Assembly: GCA_027622555.1 (NCBI GenBank) | Contig: JAQBYJ010000007.1 | Coordinates: 1-64,000, forward strand | Length of the DNA: 64,000 nt | Direction: 5' to 3' | Source: Verrucomicrobiota bacterium | Lineage (GTDB): Bacteria > Verrucomicrobiota > Verrucomicrobiia > Opitutales > UBA2995 | In this document: positions 18,594 through 26,784 of the stretch, one piece after another | Numbering within the stretch: position 1 is the first letter of the stretch | How the letters are laid out: each line of letters begins with the position of its first letter | Notes under the pieces: generated by a model | Databases searched by the model: none | Told to the model about the DNA's origin: nothing | What the model saw: only the letters and a program-made list of their open reading frames with translations | Translations under genes and position numbers: made by a program

Positions 18594-19665
18594 ATCGTTG
18601 ATTAAGAATCGGGGAGAATTAACTCACGGATCCGCCACAAAGTGCCCAATTATTATGAGCACACGTATCCGGTTGGCGAGAAATCTGGCCCAGTATCCAT
18701 TCCCGGGATGGGCCAAGAAGTCACAAAAAGAGGAAATTCTTGGTAAGTGCCTGGAGGCAGCAGTCCGTATTCCCAAAATTAAAAACCCTACCGGATTGCG
18801 GATTGATGAACTTTCTGAGCTGGAACGTCAGATCCTTTTTGAGAGGCATCTGATTAGCCGCGAGTTGAGCAAAGAACCGGAAGGTGCAGGAGTGATCATC
18901 TCGCAAAACCAGGCCTGCTCTATCATGATCAATGAGGAAGATCATTTGAGAATCCAGGTCATCAAAAATGGACTGAATTTCAAACGAAGCTGGAATTTCA
19001 TAACCAGTATTGATACCCTCCTGGAGGAATCGTTAGACTATGCGTATTCTAAACAGCTGGGTTACTTGACTGCCTGTCCGACCAATGTTGGCACGGGTTT
19101 GCGGGCTTCGGCTATGCTACACCTGCCTGGATTGGTTATTTCCAACCAAATGGAAAAAGTGGTTCGCGCTGTCAATCAACTTGGCATTGCTGTGAGGGGA
19201 ATATTCGGAGAGGGCTCCGATGCGAGCGGCAGTTTTTTTCAGATTTCCAATCAACAAACGCTGGGCGAAACCGAAATTGAGATTCTCAAACGTTTGAATA
19301 GCGTTATGACCACAATTATCGAACGAGAGGAGGATGCTCGTGAAAAGATTCTTGAGGATGATCGTTGTAAGGTTTTTGACAAAATTGGCCGAGCCTATGG
19401 CGTTTTGAAAAATGGGCACCTATTAAGCTCTTCGGAAGCAATGAATCGCCTGTCACTCATACGTCTCGCTATCGACATTGGATCCATTGGGGAACAAAGT
19501 CGTGTTCTAGTGGACCGATTGTTTATTGAATGTCAACCAGGGCACATACAATTCAAAACAAATAAAGAAATTGAACCGAACCAAAGAGATGTGCTAAGAG
19601 CTTCCTACATGCGGGAAGCATTTACCAAACTTCCCGAGCCTTCTTTTGATCATATTACCCAATAA
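18583..19665 (+). CDS. mcsB: Protein arginine kinase McsB
   Basis: A 360-residue phosphagen-kinase-fold enzyme that phosphorylates arginine in proteins, marking them for ClpC-ClpP. STRIRLARNL (residues 26-35), NEEDH (117-121, with the catalytic acidic residue) and the guanidino-kinase signature CPTNVGTG (165-172) are intact. So is the RDxxRA motif (RDVLRA, 335-340), which in characterised McsB binds phospho-arginine allosterically. The kinase therefore looks active. The ATG at 18583 follows GAGGG at good spacing; a GTG at 18571 is the alternative. It overlaps mcsA and stands 31 bases before clpC. Confidence 0.94.
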   Translation: MSIRSLIKNRGELTHGSATKCPIIMSTRIRLARNLAQYPFPGWAKKSQKEEILGKCLEAAVRIPKIKNPTGLRIDELSELERQILFERHLISRELSKEPEGAGVIISQNQACSIMINEEDHLRIQVIKNGLNFKRSWNFITSIDTLLEESLDYAYSKQLGYLTACPTNVGTGLRASAMLHLPGLVISNQMEKVVRAVNQLGIAVRGIFGEGSDASGSFFQISNQQTLGETEIEILKRLNSVMTTIIEREEDAREKILEDDRCKVFDKIGRAYGVLKNGHLLSSSEAMNRLSLIRLAIDIGSIGEQSRVLVDRLFIECQPGHIQFKTNKEIEPNQRDVLRASYMREAFTKLPEPSFDHITQ

Positions 19666-19696
19666 TTCCACAATTTAACTCTGTCCAAATATACCT

Positions 19697-22189
19697 ATGG
19701 AACCGATGAACAATTTCACGCCGCGCGCGCAACAAGTTCTGGCGTTGGCCCGGAAAGAAGCCGATCGATTTCACCACAACTATGTTGGCACTGAACATTT
19801 ACTTCTTGGGTTGATCAATCTGGGCCAAGGTGTTGCGGTAAATGTTCTGCAGAAGATGGGGCTTGATCTTGTCACTGTAAGAAGTGCTGTTGAAAAACAG
19901 GTTGGAATGGGTCAGGAAGCCAAACCATCCGGTAATATCCCATTTACACCTCGTGTTAAGAAGGTGCTGGCTCTTGCCAGTAAAGAGGCCAAGAATTTGA
20001 ACCATAGTTATGTTGGCACGGAACATATCCTGTTGGGGTTGCTTCGTGAAGGTGAGGGGGTAGCTGCCCAAGTGCTCAAATCTTTAGATGTCGATATCGA
20101 GCGCACCAGAAATGAGATTTTAAGTGAGCTCGATCCAAACTATGCCGGTGCTGATTTGGAAGAACCCGAATCATCACCCCGGTCCCAGGGAGGCGATGAT
20201 AAGAAGGAAGTTAAAACCCCGGCGCTAAAAGCATTTGGTCGTGATCTAACAGAGCTTGCCCGGAAGGGAGAACTGGATCCCGTGATCGGTCGAAAGAAGG
20301 AGATTCAACGGGTTATTCAAATTCTTTGCCGTCGGACCAAGAACAATCCCGTACTTATTGGAGAAGCCGGAGTAGGGAAAACAGCGATCGTCGAAGGACT
20401 TGCTCAGGAAGTGGTAAACGGAATCGTTCCGGAAATTCTTGCCGACAAACGGGTGGTTACTTTGGACTTGGCTCTCATGGTTGCTGGTACCAAATACCGG
20501 GGGCAATTTGAAGAGCGAATCAAAGCTGTAATGGATGAGATCAAGAGGACCAAAAACGTTATCCTCTTCATTGATGAGCTACATACCATTGTGGGAGCTG
20601 GTGCAGCAGAAGGTGCCATGGATGCATCCAATATATTTAAGCCGGCCCTTTCCCGAGGCGAAATGCAATGTATCGGTGCGACAACTCTCTCGGAATATCG
20701 AAAGTTTATTGAAAAAGACAGCGCACTCGATAGGCGTTTCCAAAGTGTAAAGGTCGAGGCTCCTTCCTTGGCGGATGCCATCAAGATTCTTCATGGGATT
20801 CGTTCCAAATACGAAGAACATCACCATGTTACCTTTACTGATGAATCGCTCGAGTTAGCCGTTAAACTCTCAGACCGCTACATTACAAACCGATTCCTGC
20901 CGGACAAGGCAATTGATGTTTTGGATGAAGCAGGATCTCGTGCGCGGATAGCCAGTTTGAATCGACCTCCTGAGCTCGATGACCTTCAAAACGAGATTGA
21001 TGAAGTTTGCGGCCAGAAAGAAGATGCGATTAGCAAACAACATTTTGAAGAGGCCGCCAAGTTTCGTGACCAGGAGAAGCAAATGCGCCTAAAGCGTGAA
21101 CAGTTGATGGAGGAATGGAAGCGGAGCCGTAAGGAAATGGAAATCATCGTAACGGGAGATGACATGTTACAAATTGTTTCTTCCTGGACGGGCATTCCTT
21201 TAACGCGAATGGAGCAAAAGGAAACACAGCGTTTGTTGGATCTCGAAAAAGATCTCCAAAAAGTTGTGGTTGGTCAGAACCTGGCTACGGAGGTGGTAGC
21301 CAAAGCACTTCGTCGTTCGCGCGCAGATTTGAAAGATCCCCGCCGTCCAATTGGTTCCTTTATGTTCTTGGGCCCAACCGGGGTTGGAAAGACCCACTTG
21401 GCCAAGACCTTAGCTGAACACATGTTTGGTGAAAAGGATGCCATTATACAAATCGACATGTCGGAATACATGGAGAAGTTTACCGTTTCGCGTTTGATCG
21501 GTTCTCCTCCCGGGTATGTTGGCCACGAAGATGGTGGACAACTTTCCGAAGCCGTTCGTCGTAAGCCCTACGCTGTAGTCCTTTTTGACGAAATTGAAAA
21601 AGCTCACCCGGATGTCGTTCAACTATTACTCCAAGTCTTGGAGGATGGCCGTTTGACCGATAGTCTTGGGAGGGTAGTGGATTTTCGAAACACCATTATC
21701 ATTATGACGACCAATGTAGGGGCGCAATTGATAAGGAAAGAGACTTCTCTGGGATTTGGGAAAATGACCGGCAACTCGAGCGATTTCGAAAGAATTAAGG
21801 AAAAGATTTTGGAAGAATCCAAACGTATCTTTAAACCTGAGTTCCTTAATCGCGTAAACGAGCTCGTCGTGTTCCGTTCGCTTACCAAGGAAGATCTCGT
21901 CCAGATTGTAGACATCGAGTTAGCTTCGGTTATCAAAAGATTGGAGTCTCACGATATCTTTATGACAGTCTCCAGAGAAACGAAAGATTACCTGATCGAA
22001 CAAGGCTACGATGAGAAATATGGAGCTCGCCCCCTTCGCAGGGCGGTCGAACGCCACATCGAAGATCCACTTGCCGAGGCGATTCTGCGTGGTGACGTCA
22101 AAAAGATTGACCCGATTGAAGTCGTTATGGAGGACGGGATCATCAAGTTTGATCAGAAACAATCGTCACCGGAAGTGACTTCCAATTAA
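19697..22189 (+). CDS. clpC: ATP-dependent Clp protease ATP-binding subunit ClpC
   Basis: An 830-residue AAA+ unfoldase that feeds substrates to ClpP. It has two Clp N-repeats (residues 1-75 and 80-145), a first AAA domain with GEAGVGKTA (222-230), a middle coiled-coil domain with a UVR-like QHFEEAAKFRDQ, and a second AAA domain with GPTGVGKTH (about 560). Both N-repeats contain GTEHxLLGL, whose glutamates form the phospho-arginine sites in Bacillus ClpC. With mcsA and mcsB directly upstream, the cluster encodes marking and recognition in one unit. It ends at a perfect terminator. clpP is not in the window. Confidence 0.96.
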   Translation: MEPMNNFTPRAQQVLALARKEADRFHHNYVGTEHLLLGLINLGQGVAVNVLQKMGLDLVTVRSAVEKQVGMGQEAKPSGNIPFTPRVKKVLALASKEAKNLNHSYVGTEHILLGLLREGEGVAAQVLKSLDVDIERTRNEILSELDPNYAGADLEEPESSPRSQGGDDKKEVKTPALKAFGRDLTELARKGELDPVIGRKKEIQRVIQILCRRTKNNPVLIGEAGVGKTAIVEGLAQEVVNGIVPEILADKRVVTLDLALMVAGTKYRGQFEERIKAVMDEIKRTKNVILFIDELHTIVGAGAAEGAMDASNIFKPALSRGEMQCIGATTLSEYRKFIEKDSALDRRFQSVKVEAPSLADAIKILHGIRSKYEEHHHVTFTDESLELAVKLSDRYITNRFLPDKAIDVLDEAGSRARIASLNRPPELDDLQNEIDEVCGQKEDAISKQHFEEAAKFRDQEKQMRLKREQLMEEWKRSRKEMEIIVTGDDMLQIVSSWTGIPLTRMEQKETQRLLDLEKDLQKVVVGQNLATEVVAKALRRSRADLKDPRRPIGSFMFLGPTGVGKTHLAKTLAEHMFGEKDAIIQIDMSEYMEKFTVSRLIGSPPGYVGHEDGGQLSEAVRRKPYAVVLFDEIEKAHPDVVQLLLQVLEDGRLTDSLGRVVDFRNTIIIMTTNVGAQLIRKETSLGFGKMTGNSSDFERIKEKILEESKRIFKPEFLNRVNELVVFRSLTKEDLVQIVDIELASVIKRLESHDIFMTVSRETKDYLIEQGYDEKYGARPLRRAVERHIEDPLAEAILRGDVKKIDPIEVVMEDGIIKFDQKQSSPEVTSN

Positions 22190-22203
22190 TTAAATGACTT
22201 TTA

Positions 22204-22239
22204 AAAAAGAAAGGGTTGCGAAAGTAACCCTTTCTTTTT
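22204..22239 (+). terminator. Strong intrinsic terminator of the mcsA-mcsB-clpC cluster
   Basis: A perfect 14-bp stem (AAAAAGAAAGGGTT/AACCCTTTCTTTTT) encloses an 8-base loop, 15 bases after the clpC stop. The following frame is open into this hairpin, which argues for the later ATG as its start. Confidence 0.92.
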
Positions 22240-22275
22240 GTGCAACTTACCTACTCGCTTAGTCGTTTATTTGGT

Positions 22276-24072
22276 ATGTGCGGAAATTGTTTTAAATACA
22301 TTTTTTTATGGGCATCTTTAGCTCTCTTGTATTGCACCAGCGCTCAAGCTGAAGAGGAGCATCCATGGATTGGCATAGCCAACGCATCTGTATTTCCGCA
22401 GCGACTTTTGGATTATCGCAATAATCATGGATGGTCCTCTTTGAGGACGTCACTATTTGTCGATGCAAAAGACGCCTATGAGAGGCACCTTCCGGTCGCC
22501 GAGCGTCTTCTTTATGCGTTTCTGTGGGTCGACCTGTTGTATGAAAAAGAATCCGACTACGTCACGGAGTGGATTGAGAAAATGGGGAAGGCCAATCGTC
22601 TGCATTCAAATATGCCGACGAATATTCCATTCTTTGATGGTGCCGTTGGGGATCGATTGAGTGATCAGTTTTTTAGTTACTTTTTTTCAAGGGGTGATCT
22701 TTTAAGAGCTACTTACAGTCAGCGAGATCCTTCAGATCTTTTAACCGAGTCATTTTCGATTCTCGATCGTCTGTATTTAAAAAACCAATATCTGTTTACC
22801 CAGCATCCGGAATTGGCATTTGCGATCGCATTCGTGCACGACGTCCCTCCACCTCCAATTTGGCCACATCCTCAAGTTGGGCAAACTGTGCTTCCGCGCC
22901 AACTCAGGACTCCTGACGAGACGTTTGATTTTTTTACCAATGCCAGAAATGCAAAATGGTTCCATTCATCGATAAAACGAATTCCTCTTTCTGAAGCTAT
23001 TTTCCTTGTAGATCTGATTGTAACGGATTCTGAGATCGAATGGGTTAGGCAACATATTACTATTGATCCAACTGAATATGATCAGGTGTACACGCTCGTT
23101 AACTACGATTTAAGCCGCTTGCAATCCGGTCAATTTAATTGGATTTACAACGACTACTCTCTTGCAACGATCAAGCAAGTTGGCGGGATATGTGTAGACC
23201 AAGCTTATTTTGCCAGCCAGGTTGGCAAGGTCCAGGGGTTACCGACCATCGAGTTTCTCGGATCTGGATTGGATGGGCGGCATGCATGGTTCGGTTATTT
23301 AAATTCTCGCGGGAAATGGGAAATGGATGCTGGAAGGTATGCGGATCAACGTTTCGTCACGGGGCATGCTTTCCATCCTCAAACATGGAATTTCATTTCG
23401 GACCACGAAGTCGCCTTTATCGGAACAGGTTACTATAAAAGTGCGACATACTTTTCTTCGCAGATTCATTACTATTGGGCTCGATTGTATTCGAGCCTCA
23501 GCGAAAAAGAACTCGCTGAAACAGCAGCCAAAAATGCTGTAGCCATTGATCGTCGCAATGCGGGAGCTTGGAGTATCCTTATTGATCTTAGAAAAGGCCT
23601 TGGGATGCCCCAATCTCAAATTGATGCAAGTTATAAATCCGCGTTATCAGCCCTTCGAACGTATTCTGATTTGGAAGCGCGTTTTATTTCCGAGTATGCC
23701 GATTATCTGGATGAAACGGGACGTGCAAACTCAGCGCGGTTGGAGAGGAGTCGAATAACGTTTAAAAACAAAGATACACGTTCTGACCTTGCCATCGGCA
23801 ACGCGGTGGCAGTTCTGGAACAATCGATGCGCGAAGACTCACGAGGAGCGCAAATGTATGTGTTTCGAAAAATCCTTCATCAAGTTGGCGCTCAAGGCGG
23901 TATCCAGGTCGTAGACGATCTCGTCGTGCCTTTCCTTAACTACTTAATCAAGAAAGGGCGTCCGGGCGAGGCAAAGTCTGCGGTCCTGGAAGCTGAAAAG
24001 GTTCTCCAACCTACGATGGGTTCGCAGATGGCAAAGGAAATCCAGAAGGCCAAAACCCTGGTTGGACTGTGA
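22276..24072 (+). CDS. Exported transglutaminase-like cysteine peptidase/TPR protein
   Basis: A 598-residue exported protein. A signal peptide ends near CTSAQA (residues 20-25). A transglutaminase-like core contains a plausible Cys-His-Asp triad: Cys306 in GGICVDQA, His336 in GRHAWFGYL and Asp351 in EMDAGRY. The C-terminal 230 residues are helical and TPR-like (ELAETAAKNAVAIDRRNAGA). Such proteins act as peptidases, amidases or crosslinkers, often periplasmic. The ATG at 22276 is chosen because the earlier GTG lies inside the clpC terminator. No close named homologue is recognised and no operon partner is evident. Confidence 0.65.
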   Translation: MCGNCFKYIFLWASLALLYCTSAQAEEEHPWIGIANASVFPQRLLDYRNNHGWSSLRTSLFVDAKDAYERHLPVAERLLYAFLWVDLLYEKESDYVTEWIEKMGKANRLHSNMPTNIPFFDGAVGDRLSDQFFSYFFSRGDLLRATYSQRDPSDLLTESFSILDRLYLKNQYLFTQHPELAFAIAFVHDVPPPPIWPHPQVGQTVLPRQLRTPDETFDFFTNARNAKWFHSSIKRIPLSEAIFLVDLIVTDSEIEWVRQHITIDPTEYDQVYTLVNYDLSRLQSGQFNWIYNDYSLATIKQVGGICVDQAYFASQVGKVQGLPTIEFLGSGLDGRHAWFGYLNSRGKWEMDAGRYADQRFVTGHAFHPQTWNFISDHEVAFIGTGYYKSATYFSSQIHYYWARLYSSLSEKELAETAAKNAVAIDRRNAGAWSILIDLRKGLGMPQSQIDASYKSALSALRTYSDLEARFISEYADYLDETGRANSARLERSRITFKNKDTRSDLAIGNAVAVLEQSMREDSRGAQMYVFRKILHQVGAQGGIQVVDDLVVPFLNYLIKKGRPGEAKSAVLEAEKVLQPTMGSQMAKEIQKAKTLVGL

Positions 24073-24168
24073 TAGATTCGAGCTTGAAAAACCCAACTAA
24101 GTTTAGATGCTTTTCCGCCTTACCTAGAACCCTCAGAGCAGGGGAGGTAACACTCCTACAAGATTACC

Positions 24169-24585
24169 ATGGAAAAGACATTGATTATATTCAAGCCCGA
24201 CTGCATGAAGAAGAACCTGATGGGAAGCGTATTAAGTCGCTTTCAATCCGCTGGTTTTTCCGTCGCTGGCTGTAAAATGATGCAACTGGAGACACCCGTT
24301 CTTCGTGAGCATTACGCCCATATCGCCGATCGGCCTTTTTTCCCGGAAATTGAAGCTTTTATGGCCTCCGAACCAGTGGTTGCCATGATATTGCAAGGTG
24401 AAGGGGTTATCGAGAAAGTGCGTGAATTGCTCGGTCCCACTGACTCCACTCAAGCTCCAGCTGGAACAATCCGCGGTGATTTTGGTGAAACGGTGATGAT
24501 TAACGTGGTTCATGCCTCTGATAGTCCAGAAGCTGCAGAAGCGGAAATTAAGCGATTCTTTTCCGATTCGGACTTAATCAAGTAA
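24169..24585 (+). CDS. ndk: Nucleoside diphosphate kinase
   Basis: A 138-residue enzyme that transfers the gamma phosphate between nucleoside tri- and diphosphates through a phosphohistidine. It has TLIIFKPDCMKKNLMG at the N terminus and the active-site VVHASDSPEAAE with catalytic His115. Length and motifs are typical. A longer overlapping frame starting at 24069 is a shadow in another reading frame. Confidence 0.97.
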   Translation: MEKTLIIFKPDCMKKNLMGSVLSRFQSAGFSVAGCKMMQLETPVLREHYAHIADRPFFPEIEAFMASEPVVAMILQGEGVIEKVRELLGPTDSTQAPAGTIRGDFGETVMINVVHASDSPEAAEAEIKRFFSDSDLIK

Positions 24586-24668
24586 GTCCTCACAGTTTTT
24601 GTTAAAAGAGGCCATTGGGTCCTTTTTTTATTTTAAACCCCTCGGGTTGTCGTAGTTTCCCTGAACTC

Positions 24669-25598
24669 ATGTTCCGCTGCACATCACGAATTCCAGAGCT
24701 GTTGGCTGAATTGATCGAAGCCTTTGCTGTCCATGTTGAACTGGAAAAAGGTCTTAGCTCCAATTCGGTGGCCGGCTACTTTGGAGATTTGGAGCAATGC
24801 GCCGGTTTTCTAAAATCTCTTGGAGTGACGAATTGGGAGGCGGTAAAGTCTGACCACATTTCGTTGTGGATCAGTTCTCTGAGCGGCGAGGATTATGCTG
24901 TGGCAAGTCTTGCACGCAAATTGACCAGTATCCGCCTGATGGCTCGTTTCCTTGTTCGCGAAAATATCCGAAAGGATGATTTTAGCGAATTGCTTTCAGG
25001 ACCTAAAATGGTGCGACGAATTCCTCTTACTCTAAGTGTTGAAGAGGTTGACCGCTTGCTTGATGCACCAGATATCAATACGCCTTATGGCTTGAGAGAT
25101 AAAGCCATGTTAGAGTTGTTCTACTCAAGTGGCTTACGCGTATCTGAACTCGGTGCTTTGGAACTTCATCAATTGGATTTGGAAAATGGCTTCCTTCGCG
25201 TGTTTGGAAAGGGGTCTAAAGAACGGCTGGTTCCTGTTGGTTCGAAAGCGATAGAATCGATAATATTCTATTTAGATTCGGGTCGATCCTTTTTCGTAAA
25301 ACCCCTTACGGGTAGCGAAATTTTCCTTAGCGAACGTGGCAAGGGTATTAGTCGAAAAATGCTGTGGGTAATTATAAAACGATACGCAGTGGCAGCTGGT
25401 ATTAGCAAACCCGTTAAACCTCACTTACTTCGCCATTCGTTTGCAACTCACCTCCTGAGTGGTGGCGCAGATCTTCGAGCAATCCAGGAGATGTTAGGTC
25501 ATGCCGATATTTCGACGACGCAGATTTATACCGCCGTTGAGGACAAGCGGCTTATTGAGCAGCACGATCAGTTTCACCCAAGAAACCAAATGGGGTGA
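24669..25598 (+). CDS. xerD: Tyrosine recombinase XerD
   Basis: The 309-residue integrase resolves chromosome dimers at dif together with XerC and FtsK. An N-terminal SAM-like core-binding domain (about residues 10-95) precedes the catalytic domain with SSGLRVSEL, GKGSKERLVP, HLLRHSFATH and LGHADISTTQIYTAV, giving the full R-K-H-R-H-Y set. Length and motif context fit the house-keeping XerD/XerC class rather than a phage integrase, and no attachment-site duplication or phage genes are nearby. The ATG at 24669 is preferred over the open frame from 24615. It converges with a minus-strand lipoprotein gene one base away. Confidence 0.88.
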   Translation: MFRCTSRIPELLAELIEAFAVHVELEKGLSSNSVAGYFGDLEQCAGFLKSLGVTNWEAVKSDHISLWISSLSGEDYAVASLARKLTSIRLMARFLVRENIRKDDFSELLSGPKMVRRIPLTLSVEEVDRLLDAPDINTPYGLRDKAMLELFYSSGLRVSELGALELHQLDLENGFLRVFGKGSKERLVPVGSKAIESIIFYLDSGRSFFVKPLTGSEIFLSERGKGISRKMLWVIIKRYAVAAGISKPVKPHLLRHSFATHLLSGGADLRAIQEMLGHADISTTQIYTAVEDKRLIEQHDQFHPRNQMG

Positions 25599-25599
25599 T

Positions 25600-26046
25600 T
25601 TATTGTACCATTTCGAAGGAGATGATTTCTCCTCTTTGAAATTCAACGACCAGATTTTTTTCTCTTTCGCCCTCCCGGGAGATTATGACGTGGTCGCCCC
25701 AATAGCCATTTCTATACCAACCGCCGAAACGTGAATTGTAAGAGTAATAACTACCGTAATTTCCAAATCCGTGAATGGACCTTGGGGTATATTGGTAGTA
25801 GGTCCAAACTTCAGAGCTGCCATTTTTGGATCTCTTCTTTGCCTTTCTGTCTGGTACCCCAGCTGCCATCAAAACCATTTCTGGTGTGAAACCTAAATCT
25901 ACCTCTCCTTTTAGAATGATTTCTTTTTGTTCAGCCGTGAAACTGTCAAACAATCCCGGGTTTTCGTTCACACGGGATTGAGGAGTAGTCGCGCAACCGG
26001 ATATAAAAAGTGCTCCTATTAATGAAGTAATGATCAGTGTTTTCAT
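25600..26046 (-). CDS. Small lipoprotein, SmpA/OmlA-like
   Basis: A 148-residue precursor with a signal peptide and a lipobox ending in Cys18 (LFISGC), so it should be lipid-anchored. The region around residues 45-75 (VDLGFTPEMVLMAAGVPDRK, EVWTYYQY) resembles the SmpA/OmlA (BamE-like) fold, which occurs in outer-membrane lipoproteins. The C-terminal half is rich in Tyr, Gly and Trp. Its role is unknown; the BamE resemblance is short and weak. Confidence 0.75.
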   Translation of the reverse strand: MKTLIITSLIGALFISGCATTPQSRVNENPGLFDSFTAEQKEIILKGEVDLGFTPEMVLMAAGVPDRKAKKRSKNGSSEVWTYYQYTPRSIHGFGNYGSYYSYNSRFGGWYRNGYWGDHVIISREGEREKNLVVEFQRGEIISFEMVQ

Positions 26047-26179
26047 AACGGTATGTTTTTAGAGATGGGTCTAATAGCTTCTGTTCCCTTTATAAATCAA
26101 CCAGATTTCCCCTTTTTCCAATTCTTAACAAAGATTAATTTGACAGAGATTTTGGCTGCAATTTAAAAGGTTGCTTCGG

Positions 26180-26779
26180 ATGGACGTAGTATTGACTAGG
26201 CAAGTATTGGTTCTCAATCGATTCTGGCAGGCCATAAATGTGGTCGGCGTGAAACGTGCCTTCAGCCTTTTGGTGCAAGGACAAGCCGAAGTTATACATC
26301 AAAATGATGAGCATTTTGAATTATACGACTTTGATCAATGGTTGGATGCGTCAGAGGTTTCGAAAGATAATGAAGCCGAATGCCTACATACGGTCCGGTA
26401 TATGATCCGCTTGCCGAAAGTGATTATTCTTAAATTTTTTGATCGTTTGCCGATTAAAGAAGTAAAATTTCACCGTAAAAACGTTTTCGAAAGAGATAAT
26501 TTCCGGTGCCAATATTGTGGTAAGCATTTCAAGGAGATGGAGCTTAATCTAGATCATGTGATTCCCCGCCACCATGGAGGTCGTACCTCATGGGAGAACG
26601 TGGTTGCATCCTGTATCAGCTGTAATTCACGGAAGGCAAATCGATTGCCGCACGAGGCAGGTATGCATTTGATTTGCAAGCCGGTGCGACCAAAATGGAG
26701 GCCATTTGTAACGGTTGCTAAAAATAAGGACCAGCACCGTTCATGGGATCACTTTCTAAAACCCTTGCAGGTTAACTAG
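26180..26779 (+). CDS. HNH endonuclease family protein
   Basis: A 199-residue protein with a C-terminal HNH nuclease domain (about residues 100-160). It has a Cys2-Cys2 zinc frame (CQYCGKHF and CISCNSRK), LDHVIPRHHGG and NVVASC. The N-terminal 90 residues (VLVLNRFWQAINVVGVKRAF) form the segment typical of the stand-alone chromosomal HNH family found across many bacteria, with no established function. The ATG at 26180 is preferred to the upstream TTG. It converges with the histidine kinase five bases downstream. No methylase is adjacent, so restriction is not indicated. Confidence 0.88.
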   Translation: MDVVLTRQVLVLNRFWQAINVVGVKRAFSLLVQGQAEVIHQNDEHFELYDFDQWLDASEVSKDNEAECLHTVRYMIRLPKVIILKFFDRLPIKEVKFHRKNVFERDNFRCQYCGKHFKEMELNLDHVIPRHHGGRTSWENVVASCISCNSRKANRLPHEAGMHLICKPVRPKWRPFVTVAKNKDQHRSWDHFLKPLQVN

Positions 26780-26784
26780 AAGAG

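Noticed and set aside
24669-25598. Tyrosine recombinase as sign of a prophage or integrative element
   Set aside because: Length and motifs fit XerD, and no phage genes, attachment duplications or compositional break are visible nearby.
26180-26779. HNH nuclease as a restriction enzyme or homing endonuclease
   Set aside because: It belongs to the common stand-alone chromosomal HNH type and has neither a methylase nor an intron/intein context.
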